This document shows, in pieces, positions 57,501 through 64,000 of a stretch of 64,000 bases of DNA (the stretch's first letter is position 1; the number at the start of each line of letters is the position of its first letter). Position numbers and translations under genes: made by a program. Where the stretch lies: NCBI GenBank assembly GCA_947247005.1, contig OX365946.1, positions 47,828,734-47,892,733 on the forward strand. Direction: 5' to 3'. Under the pieces are notes generated by a model. It ran no database searches. It saw only the letters and a list, made by a program, of their open reading frames with translations, and had not been told where the DNA came from. The DNA comes from Spisula solida (Eukaryota; Mollusca; Bivalvia; Venerida; Mactridae).

Positions 57501-59990
57501 TCCTGGAGACTGGCTCAAATATGAATAAATATTACACTGTTTCGCCAAATTTCGTTAAAGTATATTTCGAGCAATATTGCTTAAAGTAAACGCATTAATA
57601 GGAACACGTGAGAGAAACTACGAGTATTAATTAAATATGATACCATTACAGAAATTAAATCGCAACAAAGGACAACCTTGTAAGGGTACAAAAGTGATAG
57701 GCTATCTTGACAAAAATGGAGAAGGATATACACTACTAAAGATGTTGAATATTGCATTTCAAAGGAAATGTTTATTCACCGTCGATAGCCACGGAGAAAT
57801 TGTGTCGAACGGAATCGACATATTCCCGTAAGCGTTTATATTTACATTTGGTTGTATACTTTCTTTTAGGAGAAAATTTAGACCACATGAGGTTAAACTT
57901 CGACCGAAGGTATTGTCGTACATTATAGCAAATCGATTACTCTAGATATTTTCAACAGTGCTTAAGTCATATAAAACAGGCAGTTGGACCCATGGAATTA
58001 TAATAACACAGCCAGAATTATCATTTCACCCTAAAAAGACATAACTGAAACTCAGCTTTCCATAAATACGACATGTTATAAATTATTTAGGCCCCATTTG
58101 CAAACTTCTAGCTATATAGGAGTATTGAAGACATTTTGAACACCCGTTTCCATCACATTTAATGAAATGTTTAAAATGCTATGCAAGTATTGCGTTTCGA
58201 TCTAATGTAAATATGAAATTACATTTAACAAAACATATTTCACTTTCTTCAAACATTGCTGTATATTTCACACTAAACCTTATCTTTTCTATTTCAGGGA
58301 CATACCGTAAGTATTTTCATCTCATCATATACAATTTAATCTATCTCTAGTATTCGCCCAAAGGATAATTCATCTATGGCTCCTTGAGGTTTAATATAAA
58401 ATGTATGGCCGAATGGTATTTGATAATATTGAATACACAGGGCTGATGTTACATACGAGTACACGCTAGAAAACAGATAATGCAAAATCACATTTAGGTC
58501 TATTGTATGTGAATGGTCGGCATATGAACCCTTGAAGAATGTGTTATATTATGTAAATTGCAAAACATGTACAGAACTGAAAAGTTCATTGTATCATTGT
58601 ATGTTTTAATGCGTCACGCATGATTTACAATAAATATTAAACAATTTAAGTGCTCTGATTTTTTTCCAAAAGCTTAAATTAATGTTTTATTTGCATGAGT
58701 TCATTTAATGTGAGATCATGTTTAAGTCGATTCATTAGAATAATATACGAGTATGTAACTTAAATACGGTCCATTTATTCAAATCACGATGCATACTCAT
58801 ACTAGTGATATGTGTATACATATGTGTACAGCAGTATAACGCTACTTTGTTTAAGGTCACATGATTTACATGTTGTATCTTGATGGTATCTTTTGTCATT
58901 TCAGCCCATCTAGGTAAGTATCATTATAGGTAATTGTATCCCAGTTTGTTCATGCAATCTAGATAATGGAACCATGTTTTTTCACTCTTCATGCTATATT
59001 GTCAAAATAAGGAGGTGACTGAAAACATAAGAACAAATGATATGTATAATTTGAATATGAAGTCCGACTGAGAGTATGTCATGTCGAGACTACCCAGTAA
59101 CCATATCATGACAGTAGGTTAACAAGCTTTGGAACAGCCCATGTATACGCTGTATGTCTAGCAAAGGTTCAATTTTAGTACCATTGTGTTGAACAAGAGA
59201 TCCACCTTATGGACCATACAACGGTACTACGGTTTGATGTACATGCATTTCATTTGAATCGTGATGTACCATACATGTTATTAGTCTTAATTTACTAACT
59301 CCTTACGTTTTAATAAAAGCTGTTATATGTTTATTAATAACGTTGAAGTCAGTAGATATTCCCAACAGTTTTTGGTACATGCCATTGGTTGTGCATGTCA
59401 ATAGATTCTAGATTGCTATGTACGACAAAACTATATTAAAGATACACGCAATGATTCAATCAAAAGCGATTGTACTCATGCAACTACATTAATTTGTGAT
59501 AATTGTATCCATTGTTCTACGATTATTGTAAATGATTTATTAAAGTTACAAATATATCTTAATATATTTCAGAGGGTATTCGTAAGTAGTATTATATACA
59601 TATACATTTTCTTCATTTCCTCCCTTTTAAATATTAATATAATTTGAACTTTCATAATTATATAAATTTGCATGTACAAGGTTCTTGAAAAGGGAAGACG
59701 ACAATTAAATTATTATAACATACATGTTATTATAGTTTACGAGGACCAGGTTATCTGAATGAGCCGAATGTCCAAATATCAGAGCGAATTCATACACGAA
59801 GCTCGCATTAGGTATTCCAGTTAAATTCGTACATACTCGTATTTGCGGATTCTTGCATTATTTAACGCTATCCATATGCAATTGTTGTATGATTTGTACA
59901 TACAGGTCCAATTATACTCAATACATTGGCCGAATAAGGAGACAGTTGGCAGATAGAGGAATCACGGAATCGGATGTTACTCAATCATAA
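51508..59990 (+). CDS. B-box / Deltex C-terminal (DTC) domain protein
   Basis: Proposed exons: 51508-51771, 55668-55764, 56451-56533, 57652-57827, microexons 58298-58306, 58905-58913 and 59573-59581, then 59906-59990 (TAA). They give 732 nt and 243 aa with matching phases. Residues 23-59 form a B-box (C23, C26, C35, C38, C43, C46, H50, H59), and 68-88 look coiled-coil. C95-G-H97 and C112-x2-C115 are a RING remnant leading into GDQPNGTF, like the GNQPDGTM of DTX3-type proteins. GYLDKNGEGYTLLKMLNIAF at 165-184 matches the DTC AYLPDNxEGRKVLxLLxxAF, and QYIGRIRRQLADRGI matches its last helix. Known Deltex proteins are ubiquitin ligases whose DTC binds NAD/ADP-ribose. Here the conserved W-N-x-I-H-H-K-T is replaced by SNGIDIFPDI, so activity is doubtful. 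The frame is open upstream of the chosen ATG to an acceptor at 51443, so further 5' exons are possible. Confidence 0.78.
51820..52600 (+). repeat. ~150-bp tandem repeat after a GTCC tract
   Basis: Units share 'gaggccacagttatggccca', 'atcttcatgaaacttggtca', 'aatgtttgtc' and 'tctaggtcaa'. They start near 51895, 52020, 52165 and 52300 and then decay. The leader is cgtccgtcgtccgtccgtcc. It lies in the first intron of the B-box/DTC gene. Confidence 0.85.
53390..53645 (+). repeat. Dispersed repeat, copy 2 of 3
   Basis: Direct copy of 49205-49490 with small gaps (tttatagcgaattaaattcg, then aaaaatggccgccaatagaa). Confidence 0.8.
53830..54310. repeat. Diverged inverted repeat pair
   Basis: 53880-54010 (+) and 54130-54270 (-) read alike: translations SVLDDHVTNNKG and PVLDEHVTNNVG lie in opposite orientation about 0.2 kb apart. 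This could be a fold-back element or an inverted coding relic. No family is recognised. Confidence 0.55.
54930..55250 (-). repeat. Dispersed repeat, copy 3 of 3 (inverted)
   Basis: In reverse complement it matches 49205-49490 and 53390-53645 through tggtcagagtt, gccgccaatagaa-like and ataaattttcttttat blocks. Confidence 0.7.
55765..57651 (+). other. Introns 2 and 3 of the B-box/DTC gene
   Basis: Apart from exon 56451-56533 nothing coding is seen. 56895-57515 is bounded by inverted copies of 'gagccagtctccaggaaaac' with ctg (left end 56899; right end tttcctggagactggctc near 57500), suggesting a ~0.62-kb inverted-repeat insertion. Confidence 0.6.
56899..57516. mobile_element. ~0.62-kb inverted-repeat element in intron 3
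   Basis: The left end is gagccagtctccaggaaaac and the right end gttttcctggagactggctc, perfect over 20 bp. Both are next to an AATATGA/AAATGA-like flank. No coding content is seen. Confidence 0.65.
58298..59581 (+). other. Three consecutive 9-nt microexons of the DTC gene
   Basis: 58298-58306 (GGACATACC), 58905-58913 (CCCATCTAG) and 59573-59581 (AGGGTATTC). Each has cag before it, a gtaag donor after it and a pyrimidine- or T-rich tract upstream. All are phase 2 on both sides. Joined, they code D-I-P-P-S-R-G-Y-S between IFP of exon 57652-57827 and SNYTQYIG of exon 59906. With them the loop has nearly the family length (38 against 40 residues in a typical DTC alignment). Confidence 0.85.
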
Positions 59991-60219
59991 CAGTTAGTGG
60001 TAATTAAATGAACATTTTTTTCAAGACATTTCAAGCCAATATCATAATGACATTTTATGTATCTAATGTAATATTAGTATATTTATGATTTAACTTTGAC
60101 AATACTGCGTTTTACCAGTCCTAGAAAATGTTTGCATTGTCATTAATATGAGAATATCACAAACTTTCATTGCCATTCCATTGTTCTAGCTTTACTCCGT
60201 TTTGTAAATAACAACAACA

Positions 60220-60300
60220 GTCATCGCTTAGCCACGCGAAGTACGAACGCACTAGACAACTCGGCTATCGCAACATACAGGGCCAGATTGACACTGACTT
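60220..60300 (-). repeat. tRNA-like A-box fragment
   Basis: The minus strand reads gatagccgagttgtctagtg, resembling the A box of Ser/Leu-type tRNAs and the element at 23650. No clear B box follows, so this is probably a SINE trace. Confidence 0.35.
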
Positions 60301-60546
60301 GTCCCCTCAAATTATGTCGCCTTCAAAAGCACACAATGTATTACATGTATTTTAATTTCACGGATAACGAAACCTGGCAAACCTGGGAATCAAAATCAGA
60401 TCTTTCAGCGCTAGATGGACACACTGAATGTATTCGTTGAGAAGTAAGAATTGAATAATTTAACAGTGTCAGATACAAGTTGATAAATTACATAATAATG
60501 TTAAATTTTATTATTAAAATTGAATTAGCTGTGTGATTTTCTTCAG

Positions 60547-60654
60547 GTAATAGAGACAATACAACAATTTCTGGATGATATGCACAGTCTAATGTCATGG
60601 GGTTCAAGACAGGATGGAGTATTTGGCGAGATATGGAATACACCTACAAACTGA
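60547..60654 (+). other. Possible alternative last exon of the B-box/DTC gene
   Basis: After a good acceptor (ttttcttcag) the frame reads VIETIQQFLDDMHSLMSWGS and ends FGEIWNTPTN-stop. Composition and frame look coding. It could join in frame if exon 59906 used a weak internal donor at 59976 (gat/gttact) instead of running to its TAA. Otherwise it is untranslated 3' sequence. Confidence 0.35.
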
Positions 60655-61328
60655 TAGTTAACACAATATTGACAGTCAACTCGAATAATTGGCTTATTGA
60701 GAGTGTTTGCTGGGTAATCAATGTGGACTTTCTCGACTAGACGTTTTGCAATACATTGTATTTTTGCATTGCTACCTCAAATGATGAAGGGTCGCTCTCT
60801 ACCGCTTCTAAATAGCTTTGAATTGTCTGCGCTTACATTGTTTAAATGTTTGTATGGTCAGTATGTCCTGTTGGTCGACCAGTTGAAGGGTCGGTCTCCG
60901 GAGCATGCATGTTTTAGGATAGCGTATGTACTCTTACTATTAAATTGTATATACTTGTATATGCATAAAATGTCCATTCTTGTTTGCGTAAATCTTTCGT
61001 CCTTGACTTGAAAAATAGTACAGATCTTACCTTTTAGATGTATGCATAACATACTTTAAAATAGGATAAAAAATCAAGAGGAGGATCAATAAATTAACCT
61101 ACATTAGCTGTGTATTTCATTATTATGACATCTAAATATAATGATACATACTGTAATACTAACTGATATTGAACCAATTGTGTTTAGAATAATTGACTAA
61201 GTACTCTTATATAATATATAACATATACTGTTGAATTATTTGTCTTTACAAGAACAAAACACATACTATTACATATATCAATATTCAGCAAGATGTGCAA
61301 ATTTATGATTAACATAAACACATCATGG
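60655..61328. other. Tail-to-tail spacer
   Basis: About 0.67 kb separates the 3' ends of the B-box/DTC gene (+) and copy D (-). It is AT-rich. The open frame at 60721-61011 has no recognisable domain. Confidence 0.45.
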
Positions 61329-64000
61329 TTACAGTAACTTAGTTGAGGGATACGTTATTTGTGGGTTCAATATGAATGGTGTACACTGAGCAACACGTAG
61401 TTCTAGCAGGTCGGGTGTTATTGTATTCCCAGGTCCAGCAATTTCTGAAATGTATAGGTATAAAAGTGTTTAAACGCAAACGTATTTTAATTATTGTTAA
61501 ATCTTAAAGGAACTCTACACGCTCTGATGCAATACATTTATTCTAAAAATTAAATGTTTCTGATGATCCAATTTATAATATTAACAAGGTTATTTCATTG
61601 TTAACATTGTCTTAATGTACTAAATGCACTGAAAATGAATACCGGGTATAAAGTATATCGTATGTTGTCATGGATGTATGTAGTTAGTACTAGAACAGTT
61701 CAGCATACCTCTGGCTTCCCTGTAAGTTCGTTGACACACCAGCTGCAGTATAGATATTGCTTTCTCTAGCGATGCCTGGAAGATATATGGTCATTGTGAC
61801 AGTATCATTAAATTTAACGGTAATATTAGAAAAATACGAAATGTACGATTGCATGCATCGTGTGAAGATGTGTCAATTTTCGATTTGCGTGGTTGTTAGA
61901 ATGGGTATTATAAAATGTTTGTATTTTTCATTATTACATGTAGGACATAATGCATTACGTAAACGGCTAATTGAGGGATCGTCAATCAAAGCTTCTCACA
62001 AACAACATACTTGGTACACAGGACCTTGCAATCCAAAAATAAAAATAAACTCCGCCCATCTACTATAGTATATAACATAAGGAATGAAATGGGAACAGTA
62101 CCCCACCCACTAATCTCATACAAGAATATTCGATCTACCAACATGACAATGGTATTTTCTGGTCTAGACAGTTAAATGCGATAATTATATTATCAAATAT
62201 GTCCTTACCTTCGAGTTTTCGGTGTTCGTAGCGTTCCTGTAGCAGCTTTAAAGTGAGTTATCCCATTTCGCATTGGCCATGATGGAGTTAGCTTCGGAGT
62301 GAAGGTAAATATTATTGAATAGTTTTAAAAAAAAAATTGCATATGTAATGATATACATTTATTTTCCATTATAATAACATATAAAAAAACACATATTTAA
62401 CCGGCTAATTATATTTTAAAAAACACAAACGTATTTGGAAAAACCCAGCAAGCGGAATAACTCTATTAGACAAGTGTAAACTGCGGACCTTTTCTATATT
62501 ATATGCGGACCCAATGTAGTGCCGCTTGGAGACAAACTGCGGACCTTTTCTATAACAAAGGGAGGTAAACAATACCAGGACAGTACGGCTGATGTGGCAT
62601 TTATCCTATTTGTTATTCACTCCGAAGCTAACTCCATCATGGCCAATGCGAAATAGGATAACTCACTTTAAAGCTGTTACAGGAACGCTACGAACACCGA
62701 CAACTCGAAGGTAAGGACATATTTGATAATATAATTATCGCATTTAACTGTCTAGACCAGAAAATACCGTTGTCATGTTGGTAGATCGAATATTCTTGTA
62801 TGAGATTAGTGGGTGGGGTACTGTTCCCATTTCATTCCTTATGTTATATACTATAGTAGATAGGCGGAGTTTATTTTTATTTTTGGATTGCAAGGTCCTG
62901 TGCTTGGTATCATCAATATATTGCTTAAGTTTTGATACTTTCTATTTTCGTATATTTATATGGTCATGATTTATCGTCACATTATATGGCCATTATATTT
63001 GCATTTCTGTCTTGATTGCGGAACAAACCAATAAGCATGAATGCCACGGGTTAAGCACATTAAGTGTAGCAAAGCACTTTACACTGTAATGAACTGAGAG
63101 AATATTAAACCGACTAAGTAAAACCATTTATACTGGTTTGCAATTTCAATGAAATAATGGAACCTATTATACCAACCGATACCATATTTGTACTTTCAGT
63201 TGTTAGAAATTTGTTTGAGATATGAACGCAGGAGATACATGTATATATTTACGTTACATGATGTTATGATCACCTGTCAAGGCAGGAGAGGTTGAAGATG
63301 AAATAAAATGCTCAGCTACACAAGATATTAATTGTGACCATCCAGACAATTATTATCCATTTTAGAAGAAGTGTCGAACATAATAATAATAATCAATGTA
63401 TATTTTACAAACTTTAAAGTCGCCTGTTTTACGAAGAATTCCAGTAAAACTTCCAGCAAACAGATCCCCAGCTCCTATCAGGACTGCATCAATGCGTGGA
63501 TAATCAATCCGATATGCTTCTCGCTTACCATCTAAAATATTGTGAAAACGGAATTAAATGTAAATTTAATAACTGAGTTAATGCTTTTGCCTCACACAGA
63601 GTTTAACGGCATATACTTAGTGTAACTACAATATATCCTTGTCAACATATTTGCTGTGTAGTGTGACGTAGCAACATTGATACTGGTTGTTTGTGCAACC
63701 TTTTCTGAGCAGATGTGATTGCCTTACGGTTTGAAAGTGAATGTGGCGTTAATGCAAATATTTTCTAAGTACTGACGTTAAAGTACCATATAATCTAGTT
63801 TTGATTTTCCAGAAACTGCTTCACTCACTAGGCTTTAAAACTGACTTTACCTTTCCATCGACTTCCGATGGTACTAAACACATCTTTGTTTTCTATGTTT
63901 GAGCTTGACATGATTACAATATCTGGTCCTTTGTCGTGTATACATTGGATAGCTTTGAGTGCATCCACTTCTGTGTGAATTTCCATGCCACTTAAGACTC
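61329..64000 (-). CDS. PDXK: Pyridoxal-kinase-like copy D, 3' half (exons 7-10)
   Basis: Minus-strand exons: >64000-63851 (exon 7, partial), 63531-63413, 61775-61709 and 61444-61329 (stop TAA at 61331-61329). The lengths of exons 8-10 (119, 67, 116) equal those of copies A-C exactly and the phases agree. Exon 7 reads LSGMEIHTEVDALKAI, then GPDIVIMSSSNIENKDVFS. Exon 8 has DYPRIDAVLIGAGDLFAGSF, with GAGD in place of GTGD and the catalytic Asp kept. Exon 9 reads EKAISILQLVCQRTYREAR and exon 10 starts IAGPGNTITPDLLELRV. The intact frame argues for a working gene. It is the most diverged of the four and in opposite orientation; exons 1-6 are off the right edge. Confidence 0.9.
62017..62902. mobile_element. 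886-bp transposon, 287-bp inverted repeats, 7-bp TSD
   Basis: Arms 62017-62303 and 62616-62902 are near-identical inverted copies ending CACAGGACCTTGCAATCC. CTTGGTA directly flanks both ends (62010-62016, 62903-62909). The 312-bp centre carries a repeated 'ctgcggaccttttctat'. No transposase is seen. It lies in intron 8 of copy D. Confidence 0.88.

Overview
The window is animal nuclear DNA. It is AT-rich, its genes are split by introns with consensus GT/AG splice sites, and the spaces between are filled with decayed LINEs, tRNA-derived SINEs, short inverted-repeat DNA transposons, microsatellites and a 3-kb minisatellite. The kinds of repeat (tandem blocks rich in 'gacctagtgacctag', 'tatggccctttgt' and GTCC) suggest a marine mollusc, most likely a bivalve. 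That assignment is inference. No bacterial, organellar or viral gene was recognised.

Two protein families account for the genes. (1) Four copies of a pyridoxal-kinase-like (PDXK, ribokinase superfamily) gene share one exon structure. Copy A (1-2655, +) enters from the left edge and shows exons 7-10 only. Copy B (17051-32279, +) is complete with 10 exons and 305 aa. Copy C (34362-44578, +) is complete with 10 exons and 308 aa. Copy D (61329-64000, -) shows exons 7-10 and leaves at the right edge. A and B are near-identical through their introns, so they are a young segmental duplication; C and D are older. B and C keep the phosphate-transfer and metal-site motifs but lack the N-terminal motifs that bind pyridoxal in known enzymes. 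(2) Between C and D, on the + strand, lies a 243-aa gene joining a B-box zinc finger, a degenerate RING remnant and a Deltex C-terminal (DTC) domain. Three consecutive 9-nt microexons, all in the same phase, cross one DTC loop. It ends tail to tail with copy D.

Layout: 1-4650 copy A 3' half and flank, with a triplicated 0.28-kb unit. 4650-9150 RT relics, one with an inverted 5' part. 9153-9360 CA-rich repeat. 9590-14150 two abutting minus-strand LINEs. 14596-16016 a non-autonomous transposon. 17051-32279 copy B, whose introns hold a 3.6-kb element with 0.76-kb inverted arms, tRNA-like sequences, a MITE and a mariner-like element. 32280-34361 B 3' flank and a MITE. 34362-44578 copy C with five inverted-repeat elements. 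44730-45890 an RT relic split by a MITE. 45890-48975 a 35-bp minisatellite. 48975-51440 repeats. 51508-59990 the B-box/DTC gene. 61329-64000 copy D, with an 886-bp transposon in intron 8.

The PDXK-like proteins would be cytosolic small-molecule kinases, and the B-box/DTC protein belongs to a ubiquitin/ADP-ribose-linked family. Nothing in the sequence shows that the two families work together.
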